A stretch of DNA of 64,000 nucleotides from DASQUK01 sp963756425. GTDB taxonomy: Bacteria; Actinomycetota; Acidimicrobiia; Acidimicrobiales; VFJN01. Numbering within the stretch: the first letter of the stretch is position 1; each line of letters starts with the position of its first letter. The notes under the pieces were generated by a model. That model was not told the DNA's origin. It was given only the letters and a program-made list of their open reading frames with translations, and searched no databases. This document shows positions 18,749 to 27,289 of the stretch, one piece after another. Location: positions 1 to 64,000 of the forward strand of contig CAVWNW010000014.1 of assembly GCA_963756425.1 (NCBI GenBank). Reading direction: 5' to 3'. Made by a program: the position numbers and the translations under genes.

Positions 18749-19764
18749 CTTTGATAGTCCGTGGTCTCGGCGAGCTCCGCCGCGCCCTGCATGAGCTCGA
18801 GGACGATCGGGCCGAACATCTGGAGCTTCTCGTCGTCGCCGGCCCGCTGGTAGCCCTGCTCGAGCACCACGCCCAGCTTCCAGCGGGCGAGGATCAGGTA
18901 GTAGTCGAGGTCGTCGACCTGGCGGCCCGACGCGTCCGCGTAGTGCTGCACGATCTCGTCCCGGGACGGCATGCCGTAGAGGTCGGCGTAGCCGCGCCCC
19001 GCGACGTCGGGTGCGTTCGTGTCGTCGGGCCAGCCCTGCACGACCCAGCCCAGGTCGAGCTTGGGGTCGCCGACGGTGCCCATCTCCCAGTCGACGATGG
19101 CGGCGAGGCGCGCCGGGGCGCCGTGCTCGAACATCACGTTGGCGAACTGGTAGTCGCCGTGCATGAGGCCGGGCACGTAGTCGATCGGCCGGTTCGCACG
19201 CAGCCACGCCGCCGCCACGTCGAAGCCGGGGAGCTCCCGGCCCTTGATTCGCTCCAGGAACGCCGTCCACCGATCGACCTGGCGCTCGTGGAAGCCGTCG
19301 GGCCGGCCCAGGTCGTGCAGCCCGCGGGCCCTCCAGTCCACGTTGCCGAGCAGCGCGATGCCCTCGACGAGCTGGTAGGCGAGGCCCTGGCGCGCCGCGA
19401 GGTCGGTGTCGAATGGCGCGGGCCAGCCGTCGGTGTTCATCGGCGACCAGCCGTCGACGAACCCCATGATGTAGAAGGGGCGGCCGAGCACCGAGGTGTC
19501 GGCGCACATGCCGATGGCCGGTGTGCAGGGCACGTCGGTGCCGTCGAGGGCCTCGATGATCCGCCACTCGCGCAGAATGCCGTCGTCGCGGTTCGCAGGC
19601 GCCGTCGGGGGCGGGATCCGCAGGGCACCGTGCAGCTCACCGCGACGGATCTCGTAGATCTCGTTCTGCGAGCCCCCGGACACGTAGCCGGCGTCGAGCG
19701 GCTCGCCCTTGCCCTGCAGCTCGGCCTCGTCCATCCAGGTCGCGAGGCGATCGACGTCGATCAC
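18745..19764 (-). CDS. APH-family kinase-like protein paired with acyl-CoA dehydrogenase (ACAD10/11 kinase-type)
   Basis: A 339-aa aminoglycoside-phosphotransferase-fold protein. The catalytic loop LMHGDYQFANVMF is near residue 200 and the metal-binding DWE (IVDWEMGTVGDPKLDLGW) near 225, so the active site looks intact. Its gene overlaps the acyl-CoA dehydrogenase stop (GTGA at 19761-19764). In animals ACAD10 and ACAD11 fuse the same two folds in one chain, and the pair phosphorylates 4-hydroxyacyl-CoA and then removes the phosphate to give 2-enoyl-CoA. By analogy this is a split version. Drug phosphorylation is unlikely in this context. Confidence 0.85.
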   Translation of the reverse strand: MIDVDRLATWMDEAELQGKGEPLDAGYVSGGSQNEIYEIRRGELHGALRIPPPTAPANRDDGILREWRIIEALDGTDVPCTPAIGMCADTSVLGRPFYIMGFVDGWSPMNTDGWPAPFDTDLAARQGLAYQLVEGIALLGNVDWRARGLHDLGRPDGFHERQVDRWTAFLERIKGRELPGFDVAAAWLRANRPIDYVPGLMHGDYQFANVMFEHGAPARLAAIVDWEMGTVGDPKLDLGWVVQGWPDDTNAPDVAGRGYADLYGMPSRDEIVQHYADASGRQVDDLDYYLILARWKLGVVLEQGYQRAGDDEKLQMFGPIVLELMQGAAELAETTDYQR

Positions 19765-21062
19765 AGGTTGCCGACCTCGTGCTCGAGGTACTCGGCGAAG
19801 CGGGCCCTGGCGGCCTCCAGCTTCTTCGGGATCCACTCGCTGGGCCACACGTCGTCGCTCGGCTTGTAGTCCCGCAGCACCTGGCGGGCCACCGTGAGCT
19901 TGTGGACCTCGGTCGGCCCGTCGGCGAGGCCCATGACGCCGGCGGCGTGGACCATGCCGAAGAAGGGCATCTCGTTGGTGGTGCCGAGGGCGCCGTGGAC
20001 CTGCATCGCCCGCCAGGCGATGTCGTGCAGCACGGTCGGCATCACGACCTTGGCGGTGGCGATGTCCTTGCGGACCCGCTTGTAGTCGTTGTACCTGTCG
20101 ATCTCCCACGCCGTGTAGAGCACGAACAGGCGGAACTGCACGAGCTGCGCGTAGGAGTCGGCGATGTAGCCCTGCACGAACTGCTTGTCGGCGAGGAGGC
20201 TGCCCTGGGTCTCACGGCTGAGCGCGCGCTCGCACATCATGTCGAGCGCCTTCTGGGCCAGGCCGATCGTCCGCATGGCGTGGTGGATGCGCCCGCCGCC
20301 CAGGCGGGTCTGCGCGATGGCGAAGGCCTGACCCTCCCCGCCGAGCAGCGCCTCCTCCGGCACGCGGACGTCGTCGTAGTGGATCAGGGCGTGCGACCCC
20401 TCGTTCAGCGGCTCGCCCCACAGGCCGACGTTGCGCACGATGTCGACGCCGGGCGTGTCGGTAGGCACCAGGAACATCGACATGCCCTGGTACGGGCTCA
20501 CGTCGGGGTTCGTCACCGCCATGACGATCAGGAAGCTCGCGGTCTTGGCGTTGGACGAGAAGTACTTCCAGCCGTTGACGACCCACTCGTCGCCGTCCTT
20601 GACGGCGCGGGTCTTGAACATCGTCGGGTCGGCGCCAGCATGGGGCTCGGTCATCGAGTAGCAGGAGAACATCTCGCCGTCGAGCAGCGGCTGCAGGTAG
20701 CGCTCCTTCTGCTCCGGGGTGCCGTAGTGGGCGATGATCTCGGCGTTGCCGGTGTCCGGCGCCTGGCAGCCGAACACGATCGGGGCCCACTGCGAGCGGC
20801 CGAGGATCTCGTTGAGCAGCGCCAGCTTGAGCTGGCCGTAGCCCTGGCCGCCGAGCTCGGGCCCCAGGTGGGTGGCCCACAGATCCTGCCGCCTGACCTC
20901 CTGCTTCAGCGGGTCCACGACCTTCCGCCTCGTTTCGTCGAGGGGCACGAACTGCTCGTGTCCCCAGACCAGGTCGAGCGGCTCGACCTCTTCCCGCACG
21001 AACTCGTCCGCCCAGTCCAGCTTGCGCTGGAACTCGGGCTCGGTCTCGAAGTCCCACGCCAT
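19761..21062 (-). CDS. Acyl-CoA dehydrogenase, ACAD10/11-like
   Basis: A 433-aa flavoprotein. It carries YSMTEPHAGADPT (acyl-CoA dehydrogenase signature 1), GWKYFSSNA, and a C-terminal FAD/CoA region ending GLADGPTEVHKLTVARQVL. Classical members have Glu in YEGT at the catalytic-base position; here the motif is ADGPTEVH, as in the ACAD10/11 branch. ATG 21062 has GAGGGAGGGA upstream. Two operator-like palindromes lie 24-56 bases before the start. It heads an operon with the kinase-like and crotonase genes, which fits 4-hydroxy-acid breakdown. Confidence 0.9.
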   Translation of the reverse strand: MAWDFETEPEFQRKLDWADEFVREEVEPLDLVWGHEQFVPLDETRRKVVDPLKQEVRRQDLWATHLGPELGGQGYGQLKLALLNEILGRSQWAPIVFGCQAPDTGNAEIIAHYGTPEQKERYLQPLLDGEMFSCYSMTEPHAGADPTMFKTRAVKDGDEWVVNGWKYFSSNAKTASFLIVMAVTNPDVSPYQGMSMFLVPTDTPGVDIVRNVGLWGEPLNEGSHALIHYDDVRVPEEALLGGEGQAFAIAQTRLGGGRIHHAMRTIGLAQKALDMMCERALSRETQGSLLADKQFVQGYIADSYAQLVQFRLFVLYTAWEIDRYNDYKRVRKDIATAKVVMPTVLHDIAWRAMQVHGALGTTNEMPFFGMVHAAGVMGLADGPTEVHKLTVARQVLRDYKPSDDVWPSEWIPKKLEAARARFAEYLEHEVGNL

Positions 21063-21085
21063 CGCATCCCTCCCTCGGGGAGCCA

Positions 21086-21118
21086 GAATAACGTTCTCGT
21101 GTTCGAGAACTCAATTTC
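21086..21118. promoter_or_regulatory. Double operator-like site, copies 3 and 4
   Basis: Two motif copies, GAATAACGTTCTC (21086-21098) and GAGAACTCAATTTC (21105-21118), face each other. Their inner halves make a perfect 7-bp-arm palindrome with a TGTT centre (21093-21110). They sit before the ACAD operon and after the DapB-like gene. Confidence 0.6.
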
Positions 21119-21152
21119 TAGTGGGCGATGGTCTTGGGGCTCGGCTACCCCG

Positions 21153-22181
21153 TCAGCCGAGCGTGGCGACGATCTGGGGGAGGTCGAGCGTCGAACGGAT
21201 CCCGGGGGCGGCGGCACAGACCGCCGGGACCGCGTTCACGGCCCGGTTCGCCGTGTAGGCGGGCGTCGTCGCCGCCATCCGTTCCAGGGGGATGGGGAAG
21301 CGCATGTCGACGTCGAGGGGCGCGTCGCCGTCGACAGTGATGCGCCAGCCGGTCGGATTGAGGTCCCAGGACGGGTCGAGGTCGGGCGAGCAGTACCACG
21401 TGGCCCGGAACCGCAGCAGGGGCCGGCCGCCTCGCATGCCCGCCACCGTCAGGCGCTGGGCGGCGACGCTGCCGGCGTCCAACGTGCCAGCCGCGATGTC
21501 GACGGTGCGCCGGGCCGTGGCGACCTCGCCGCTCGCCTCCAGGGAGTCGAGCGGCAGCGAGAGCGCCTCCGCCACCAGCTGCAGCGATGGGCCGAAGGAG
21601 GTGCGGCCGTGCGACAAGCGGCGCTCGTCGAACGCCGCGGGGGGCTTCCCGAAGCCCATCACGTCGAAGAGCAGGCCGGGCGAGTTGCGCTGCGAGAGAT
21701 CGGCGAACTCGTCGATCGTCAGGCCGTTGAGCCGCCGCTGGATCGACGTCAGCACCACGGGGACTGCCTCCGAGATGAAGCCGGGGCTGCTGCCCGTGCT
21801 GTGGATCGACGCCGTACCGCTGTCGCAGGCGGTCTCGACGCGCTCGCGCACCGCGTGATCGAGGCTCTCGGCGCGGTGGAACTCGCCCCGGGTGGTGACG
21901 ACGTTGGCGCCCGACTCGAGCAGCCGGCAGACCTCGTCGAAGTCGCATCGGGCGGGCATGTACAGCACGCAGTCGGCGCCGAGGCCGACGATCTCCTCGA
22001 TGTCGCGGGTGGCGGCGATGCCGACCGGCCCGAGCCCGCACAGCTCGCCGGCATCGCGCCCCGCCTTCGCCTCAGTATGGACGTAGACGCCTGCGAGATC
22101 GAGGCTCGGGTGCTCGATGACGCCGCGCAGTGCGTAGGACCCGATGTTCCCGGTGGCCCACTGCACGACGCGAAGGCTCAC
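21153..22181 (-). CDS. DapB-like NAD(P)H-dependent oxidoreductase
   Basis: A 342-aa protein starting VSLRVVQWATGNIGSYALRGVI. This is the Rossmann start of the dihydrodipicolinate-reductase-like / 2,4-diaminopentanoate-dehydrogenase-like family found widely in actinobacteria next to catabolic genes. A second conserved block is FHRAESLDHAV, followed by GSSPGFISEAVP. It is not a housekeeping DapB (those are about 250 aa). GTG 22181 overlaps the stop of the CitE-like gene (GTGA). It is the last gene of a leftward operon with a flavin monooxygenase, a CoA-transferase and a lyase. The reaction is not known. Confidence 0.75.
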   Translation of the reverse strand: MSLRVVQWATGNIGSYALRGVIEHPSLDLAGVYVHTEAKAGRDAGELCGLGPVGIAATRDIEEIVGLGADCVLYMPARCDFDEVCRLLESGANVVTTRGEFHRAESLDHAVRERVETACDSGTASIHSTGSSPGFISEAVPVVLTSIQRRLNGLTIDEFADLSQRNSPGLLFDVMGFGKPPAAFDERRLSHGRTSFGPSLQLVAEALSLPLDSLEASGEVATARRTVDIAAGTLDAGSVAAQRLTVAGMRGGRPLLRFRATWYCSPDLDPSWDLNPTGWRITVDGDAPLDVDMRFPIPLERMAATTPAYTANRAVNAVPAVCAAAPGIRSTLDLPQIVATLG

Positions 22182-23107
22182 CGCCCGGCTCCTTCGTCCG
22201 CGGCGAGCGACGCCCGGTGCAGGACGTTCGCCGCCAGACGCATGTGGGCGGCGTCCACGAGCCGGCCGTCCCGGCCGATCGCCCCGACCCCCTCGGCCTC
22301 GGCCTTCCGGTACGCCGCCATGGCGGCGCGAGCCTCCTCGACCTCCTCGGGTGTCGGCGAGAACACCTCGTTGGCGATGGTGACCTGGTCCGGGTGGATG
22401 GCCCACTTGCCGTCGAAGCCCAGCAGGCTGGCGTGCACGGCGCGGCGCCGGAAGCCGTCCGGGTCGCGGTACGCCGGGTAGGGGGCGTCGACGGCGTCGA
22501 TGCCCGCGATGCGCGCCGCGGTGACGACCTGGGCGCGGGCGAAGTGCCAGAAGTCCCCCGGGTACTCGCCGACCGGTTCGAAGTTCCCGTCGACCCGTGC
22601 GTGCAGCGACGCCGACAGGTCGCCGGCGCCGAAGATGAGCGCCTCGAGCCGCTCGCTCGCTCGGGCGATCTGCACTGCGTTCGCGAGCCCCTCGGCGTCC
22701 TCGATGAGCACCTCCAGTGCGATCCGCCGTTCGAGGCCGAGCTTCGCCTCCAGCTGGGTCAGCAGGACGTCGACCCACCAGACGTCGCGGGCCGAGCGCA
22801 CCTTGGGCACGATGAGTACGTCCAGTGCCTCGCGGGCGCCGGTGACCACGTCGATGACGTCGCCGTAGCACCAGGGCGTCTCGAGCCCGTTGATGCGGAC
22901 GGCGCGGACGGTCCGGCCCCAGTCGAGCCCCGTGAGCGCGGCCACCGCCGTGCTGCGCGCCCCTTCTTTGGCGAGGGGCGCGCACGCATCCTCCAGGTCC
23001 AGGAACACCAGGTCCGCGCCCGATCTCGCCGCCTTCTCGCACATCCGCTCGCTGCTGGCGGGCGTCGCCAGCTCGGATCGGCGGGCGCGCGGCCCCGGCA
23101 CCGTCAT
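22178..23107 (-). CDS. CitE/HpcH-type CoA-ester lyase
   Basis: A TIM-barrel lyase of about 309 aa. Hallmarks are RSELATPASS (start), FLDLEDACAP (metal and active-site Glu/Asp), VPKV, EVLIEDAEGL, IFGAGDLSASL and GKWAIHPDQV. Members split or condense 3-hydroxyacyl-CoA-type esters such as citramalyl-CoA or malyl-CoA. ATG 23107 has a GGGTGGG site; GTG 23113 is an alternative. The gene is 16 bases after the CoA-transferase gene and overlaps the DapB-like gene, so it acts in the same pathway. Confidence 0.85.
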   Translation of the reverse strand: MTVPGPRARRSELATPASSERMCEKAARSGADLVFLDLEDACAPLAKEGARSTAVAALTGLDWGRTVRAVRINGLETPWCYGDVIDVVTGAREALDVLIVPKVRSARDVWWVDVLLTQLEAKLGLERRIALEVLIEDAEGLANAVQIARASERLEALIFGAGDLSASLHARVDGNFEPVGEYPGDFWHFARAQVVTAARIAGIDAVDAPYPAYRDPDGFRRRAVHASLLGFDGKWAIHPDQVTIANEVFSPTPEEVEEARAAMAAYRKAEAEGVGAIGRDGRLVDAAHMRLAANVLHRASLAADEGAGR

Positions 23108-23123
23108 GCCCACCCGGCTCGCA

Positions 23124-24326
23124 TCAGATGATGCCCTCCGTCCCCAGAGCGGCGAGCCGGTCCGGGTCGATTCCGAGCAGGCCGCCGAAGACGGCGTCGT
23201 TGTCGGCGCCGAGGGCGCGGCCGAGGTGCTCGATCCGGCCCGGCGTCTCGGTCAGCACCGCGACCGGTGCCTGCACGGTCACGGGCCCGAGGTCGGGATC
23301 GTCATGGGTGACGAACGTGCCCCGGGCCCGCAGGTGCTCGTCCTCCATGAGCTGCGCGGCGTCGTACACCGGCGCGGCCGTGACCTGGGCCGCCTCGAAG
23401 ACCCCCACGGCCTCGGCCAGGGTGCGCTCGCCCACCCACTTGGCGACCAGGTCGTCGACCTCGAGTGCGCGTTCCCGGCGGCGGACGGGATCGACGTAGT
23501 CGGGGTCGTCGGCCAGCTCGGGGCGGTCGATGGCGCGGTACAGCCGCACGATGATGCTCGGCGACGCGCTCGAGATCGCCAGCCAGCGGTCGTCCGCGGT
23601 GCGGTACGCGTTGCGGGGAGCGCTGGCATCGAGGCGGTTGCCGACCCGCTGCGCGACGACGCCGAGCTGGTCGAGGGCGAGGGTCTGGGTCTCGATCAGC
23701 CGGGCCAGGGGTTCGATGAGGCTGACGTCGACGAGCTGCCCGCCGCCGCCGTGGACGTCGCGGTGGTACAGCGCCATCATCACCGCGTACGTGGCGGCGA
23801 GGGCGGCGACCCCGTCGGCCAGCATGAACGGCGGCAGCGTGGGTGGCCCGTCGGGCTGGCCGGTCACGTGCGCGAAGCCGCTCATCGCCTCGGCCAGCGT
23901 CCCGTAGCCGGGCCGGTCGCTCTTGGGCCCGCCCCGGCCGTAGCCGGTGACGTGGAGCACCACGACGTGGGGATGGGCGTCGTGGACGGACTCGTAGTCG
24001 AGGCCCCAGCGCGCCAGTGCGCTGGGCCGGTTGCCGACGATGAACACGTCGCTGACCTCGAGCAGCCGATGTGCCAGGTCCTGCCCCTCGGGTCGGCGGA
24101 GGTCGAGCGTCACGCACCGCTTGTTGCGGCTCACGCTCTTCCAGGCGAGGCCGACGCCGTCGCGCCGGTCGCCCCAGGTGCGCATCGGGTCACCGGCGCC
24201 CGGCTGCTCCACCTTGACGACGTCGGCGCCGAACTCGGCGAGCGCGGTCGCGACCAGCGGTCCCGCGGCGAGCGTCGCCGCCTCGATGACCCGCAGCCCG
24301 TGCAGCGGGCCCTGTGCGCTAGCCAC
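23124..24326 (-). CDS. Family III CoA-transferase (CaiB/BaiF type)
   Basis: A 400-aa enzyme that moves CoA between carboxylic acids. Evidence: LHGLRVIEAATLAAGPLVA, EFGADVVKVEQPG, SRNKRCVTLDLRRPEG and LADGVAALAATYAV. In characterised members a catalytic Asp lies in a GFD-like motif before the xxAMSG segment; here the segment reads RPGYGTLAEAMSG, so the Asp position looks replaced, and I am unsure whether another residue serves. GTG 24326 overlaps the end of the flavin monooxygenase gene by 8 bases. Confidence 0.85.
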   Translation of the reverse strand: MASAQGPLHGLRVIEAATLAAGPLVATALAEFGADVVKVEQPGAGDPMRTWGDRRDGVGLAWKSVSRNKRCVTLDLRRPEGQDLAHRLLEVSDVFIVGNRPSALARWGLDYESVHDAHPHVVVLHVTGYGRGGPKSDRPGYGTLAEAMSGFAHVTGQPDGPPTLPPFMLADGVAALAATYAVMMALYHRDVHGGGGQLVDVSLIEPLARLIETQTLALDQLGVVAQRVGNRLDASAPRNAYRTADDRWLAISSASPSIIVRLYRAIDRPELADDPDYVDPVRRRERALEVDDLVAKWVGERTLAEAVGVFEAAQVTAAPVYDAAQLMEDEHLRARGTFVTHDDPDLGPVTVQAPVAVLTETPGRIEHLGRALGADNDAVFGGLLGIDPDRLAALGTEGII

Positions 24327-25671
24327 GGCAGGCCGCCGGCCGCTCGAGGCGGAGGTGGTCGCGCAGCGTCGACCCGGTGTAGCGGTCGCGAAACACGCCG
24401 CGGCGCTGCAGCTCGGGGACGACCAGACGAACGACGTCCTCGTACGCGCCCGGCACGTGCGTGGCGGCGATGACGAAGCCGTCGCAGGCGTCACCGTCGA
24501 ACCACTCCTCCATCTGGTCGGCGACCTCGGGGCCGGTCCCCACGAACCGGGGGCCCTGCAGGAGCGTGGCGCGGTGGCCCGCCAGGTCGCCGAGCGTGAC
24601 CGTGTCGCCGATGTGCTGGCGGAGGTTCTGCACGAGGCCGCGGATGCCCGACACAGACGCGATCAGCTCGTCGGTGATGGGGGCGTCGAGCCCCAGGCCC
24701 GAGAAGTCGTGGTTCATCAGCTCGGACAGCAGGGCGAGGGATGCCTGTGGATCGACGAGATCGTTGAGGAACAGCTGCTCGCGCTCCTCCGCGTGGGCGC
24801 GGGACTCGCCGATCACCGTGTAGGCCATCGGCAGCATCTTCACCTGCGCCGGGTCGCGCCCGTGTTCGGCGATGCGCTCCTTCTGGTCCTTGTAGTGCGA
24901 ACGGGCGACGTCGACGTTGGGATCGCCGGTGAAGATGAGCTCCGCCCACCGGGCCGCGAAGTCCCGGCCCCGGCCGGAGGACCCCGCCTGGAGCAGCACG
25001 GGCCGGCCCTGCGGTGAGCGGGGAACGGTGAGCGGGCCCCGCACGCGGAACCACTCGCCGTCGTGGTTGAGCTCGTGGACCTTGGCGGGATCTGCGAACA
25101 CCCCGGCGGCCCGGTCGAGGACGAGGGCGTCGTCCTCCCAGGAGTCCCACAGGCCCGTGGTCGCCGCGAGGAACTCGTCGGCCCGGTCGTAGCGCGCGTC
25201 GTGATCGAGGTGGTGCTCGATCCCGAAGTTCTGGGCCTCGCCGTCGTTCACCGACGTCACCACGTTCCAGGCCGCCCGACCGCCCGACAGGTGGTCGAGC
25301 GTGGCGAACGTGCGGGCGACGTGGAACGGTGAGTAATAGGTGGTCGAGTACGTCGCGCCGAGGCCGATCGACCGGGTCGCGCCGGCAACCACGCCGAGCA
25401 CGATGCTCAGGTCGAGCTTCACCGGGCGTGCCCCCAGCCGGACCGCCTCGGCCACCGACCCGGCGTAGATGCCGGGCATGGCGAGGCGGTCGTCGAAGAA
25501 CATCAGGTCGAAGCAACCGTCCTCGAGGGTCCGGCCGAGCTTCTCGTAGTAGCTCGCTGTGAGGAAGGCGTGCTCGGTAGCCGGGTGGCGCCACGATCCG
25601 GCGTAGACGGACGTGTTGGCCGCCTGCATGAACCCCACCAGGGACATCTGCCGGTTGGCGGTCCGCCCCAC
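24319..25671 (-). CDS. LLM-class flavin monooxygenase, NtaA/SnaA/DszA family
   Basis: A 450-aa TIM-barrel monooxygenase using reduced flavin from a partner reductase. Family signatures: SWRHPATEHAF near the start, LARTLEDGCFD-like YYEKLGRTLEDGCFDLMFFDD, STTYYSPFHVARTFATLDHLSGGRAAWNVVTS, and AGSSGRGRDFAARWAE. GTG 25671 has a GAGGGGG site. It heads a leftward four-gene operon. No dedicated FMN reductase is adjacent; a truncated one is at 47987. Substrates of relatives include chelators, thiophene sulfones and alkyl chains, so this one cannot be named. Confidence 0.88.
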   Translation of the reverse strand: MGRTANRQMSLVGFMQAANTSVYAGSWRHPATEHAFLTASYYEKLGRTLEDGCFDLMFFDDRLAMPGIYAGSVAEAVRLGARPVKLDLSIVLGVVAGATRSIGLGATYSTTYYSPFHVARTFATLDHLSGGRAAWNVVTSVNDGEAQNFGIEHHLDHDARYDRADEFLAATTGLWDSWEDDALVLDRAAGVFADPAKVHELNHDGEWFRVRGPLTVPRSPQGRPVLLQAGSSGRGRDFAARWAELIFTGDPNVDVARSHYKDQKERIAEHGRDPAQVKMLPMAYTVIGESRAHAEEREQLFLNDLVDPQASLALLSELMNHDFSGLGLDAPITDELIASVSGIRGLVQNLRQHIGDTVTLGDLAGHRATLLQGPRFVGTGPEVADQMEEWFDGDACDGFVIAATHVPGAYEDVVRLVVPELQRRGVFRDRYTGSTLRDHLRLERPAACRG

Positions 25672-25685
25672 GGCCCCCTCCTTCT

Positions 25686-25698
25686 GAGAACCTGATTC
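25686..25698. promoter_or_regulatory. Operator-like palindrome, copy 5
   Basis: GAGAACCTGATTC between the divergent monooxygenase operon and amidohydrolase gene. A good -10 box, TAGAAT (25708-25713), follows on the plus strand, 29 bases before the amidohydrolase start, so the site overlaps the -35 region. Confidence 0.55.
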
Positions 25699-25742
25699 GC
25701 ACCCTGGTAGAATGAGCTTAGCATCACGGAAGGAAGCCTGGC

Positions 25743-27002
25743 ATGGCCCGCCCTCGCACCCCGCAGCCCCCCGTCCACCTGCGAAGCGCCCGGATGCTCG
25801 ACGTGGACAAGGGCGAGCTGGTGGAGCCGGGGGAGCTGCTGATCGAGGACGACAGGATCGTCGAGGTGGCGCCGAGCGTGGTGCCGGCCGACGCGGTCGT
25901 GATCGACCTCGGGGACCTGACGCTGCTGCCGGGGCTGATGGACATGGAGGTCAATTTGCTGCTGGGTGGGCCGGACCATCGCAGCCCGTTGAACGCGGTC
26001 CAGGACGACCCGGCGGTGCGCACGCTGCGGGCGGTGGCCAACGCCCGCCGGACCCTGGGCGCCGGGTTCACGACGGTGCGGAACCTGGGCCTGTTCGTGC
26101 AGACCGGGGGGCTGCTCCTCGACGTCGCACTGCAGAAGGCGATCGATCTCGGGTGGATCGACGGGCCGCGCGTGGTTCCCGCAGGCCACGCGATCACGCC
26201 GACGGGCGGACACCTCGACCCCACGATGTTCCAGGCGTTGGCCCCCGGCATCATGCCGCTGTCGGTCGAGGAGGGCATCGCGGACGGCGTGAGCCAGGTA
26301 CGGCGGGCCGTGCGGTACCAGATCAAGCACGGGGCGCGTCTGATCAAGGTGTGTGCGTCGGGCGGGGTCATGTCGCACACGGGCCCCGCGGGCGCCCAGC
26401 AGTACTCCGACGAGGAGCTGCGCACGATCGCCGACGAGGCGCACCGGGCCGGGCTGAAGGTGGCGGCCCACGCCCATGGTGACGACGGCATCCGCGCTGC
26501 GATCGAGGCGGGCATCGACTGCATCGAGCACGGTTCGCTCATGAGCGACGAGACGCTCGACCTGATGATCGAGCGCGGCACGTTCCTGGTGCCGACCACT
26601 TACCTCGCCGACGGGATGGACGTGTCGCACGCCGCGCCCGAGCTGCAGGCCAAGGCGGCGGAGGTGTTCCCCCGCGCCAAGGAGACCATCCGCAAGGCGG
26701 TCGAGCGCGGCGCCCGCATCGCATGCGGCACGGACGCGCCGGCCATCCCGCACGGCAAGAACGCCAAGGAGCTGCTGGCGCTCGTCGACCGGGGCATGAC
26801 GCCGCTCCAGGCGATCAGGGCGGCGACCACCGTGGCCGCCGACCTGATCGACGTCGACGACCGGGGGCGCCTCGAGGCCGGCCTGCTCGCCGACGTCATC
26901 GCCGTGCCGGGTGACCCGCTGGCGGACATCGGCGTGACCGAGGACGTGCGGTTCGTGATGAAGGGTGGGCAGGTGTACCGCGGCGGCGGGGGCGCTGGTT
27001 AG
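25743..27002 (+). CDS. Amidohydrolase-superfamily protein with altered metal motif
   Basis: A 419-aa TIM-barrel amidohydrolase close to imidazolonepropionase / Xaa-Pro-dipeptidase-like proteins. Retained: Lys in ARLIKVCASGG (bridging carbamate), AHAHG, EHGSL and CGTDAPAIPHG. Changed: the usual HxH after strand 1 (GxxDxHxH) reads LMDMEVNLL, so both first-metal His ligands are missing. It may bind one metal or have a different role. ATG 25743 has GGAAGGAAG upstream. It diverges from the flavin monooxygenase operon and shares the operator region. Confidence 0.82.
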   Translation: MARPRTPQPPVHLRSARMLDVDKGELVEPGELLIEDDRIVEVAPSVVPADAVVIDLGDLTLLPGLMDMEVNLLLGGPDHRSPLNAVQDDPAVRTLRAVANARRTLGAGFTTVRNLGLFVQTGGLLLDVALQKAIDLGWIDGPRVVPAGHAITPTGGHLDPTMFQALAPGIMPLSVEEGIADGVSQVRRAVRYQIKHGARLIKVCASGGVMSHTGPAGAQQYSDEELRTIADEAHRAGLKVAAHAHGDDGIRAAIEAGIDCIEHGSLMSDETLDLMIERGTFLVPTTYLADGMDVSHAAPELQAKAAEVFPRAKETIRKAVERGARIACGTDAPAIPHGKNAKELLALVDRGMTPLQAIRAATTVAADLIDVDDRGRLEAGLLADVIAVPGDPLADIGVTEDVRFVMKGGQVYRGGGGAG

Positions 27003-27059
27003 CGCGGGGTTGGTCGCTAGCGCTGGTTGGTTAGTGCGTTGGGCGGGTGGGGCGGGTTG

Positions 27060-27137
27060 CCACGGCCCGGAGGCGGCGTCAAGGCCAAGCCCTTCGGGCG
27101 GCCTGCGGCCGGCCTTGACCCCGCCTCCGGGCCGTGG
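27060..27137. repeat. Large interrupted palindrome upstream of the HNH gene
   Basis: Arms of 27 bases with one mismatch (27060-27086 and 27111-27137) enclose a 24-base centre, which itself can fold (GCCCTTCGGGC). It lies between the amidohydrolase stop and the DUF222/HNH gene. Such a structure may act as a terminator for the former, or be a repeat element associated with the latter. Confidence 0.75.
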
Positions 27138-27151
27138 AGTTGGCGCGGTCA

Positions 27152-27177
27152 GGAAGCGACGCTGGGGCGTCGCTTCC
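27152..27177 (+). terminator. Hairpin after the large palindrome
   Basis: Perfect 10-bp stem (GGAAGCGACG with its complement) and a 6-base loop CTGGGG. There is no T-run directly after, so terminator function is tentative. Confidence 0.35.
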
Positions 27178-27289
27178 CGGGCAGGCGCTTTGCCCCCGCG
27201 TTGGCTGGTCGCTATTTGGTGATTTGTTTGCGCTGTTATTGGCGTAATTCGACTTGCTCGGTCATACGAACACTAGTACGCTAACGGTC

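Noticed and set aside
18745..19764. Aminoglycoside resistance kinase
   Set aside because: The fold is APH, but the overlap with an ACAD10/11-like gene points to acyl-CoA metabolism.
21153..22181. Housekeeping DapB for lysine synthesis
   Set aside because: Too long, wrong family branch and located in a catabolic operon.
19779..22481. 900-codon plus-strand open frame
   Set aside because: It is antisense to the ACAD, DapB-like and CitE-like genes, and its composition is an artefact of their codon bias.
27003..27289. A small gene between the amidohydrolase and HNH genes
   Set aside because: Open frames there are explained by the palindrome and hairpin, with no protein-like composition.
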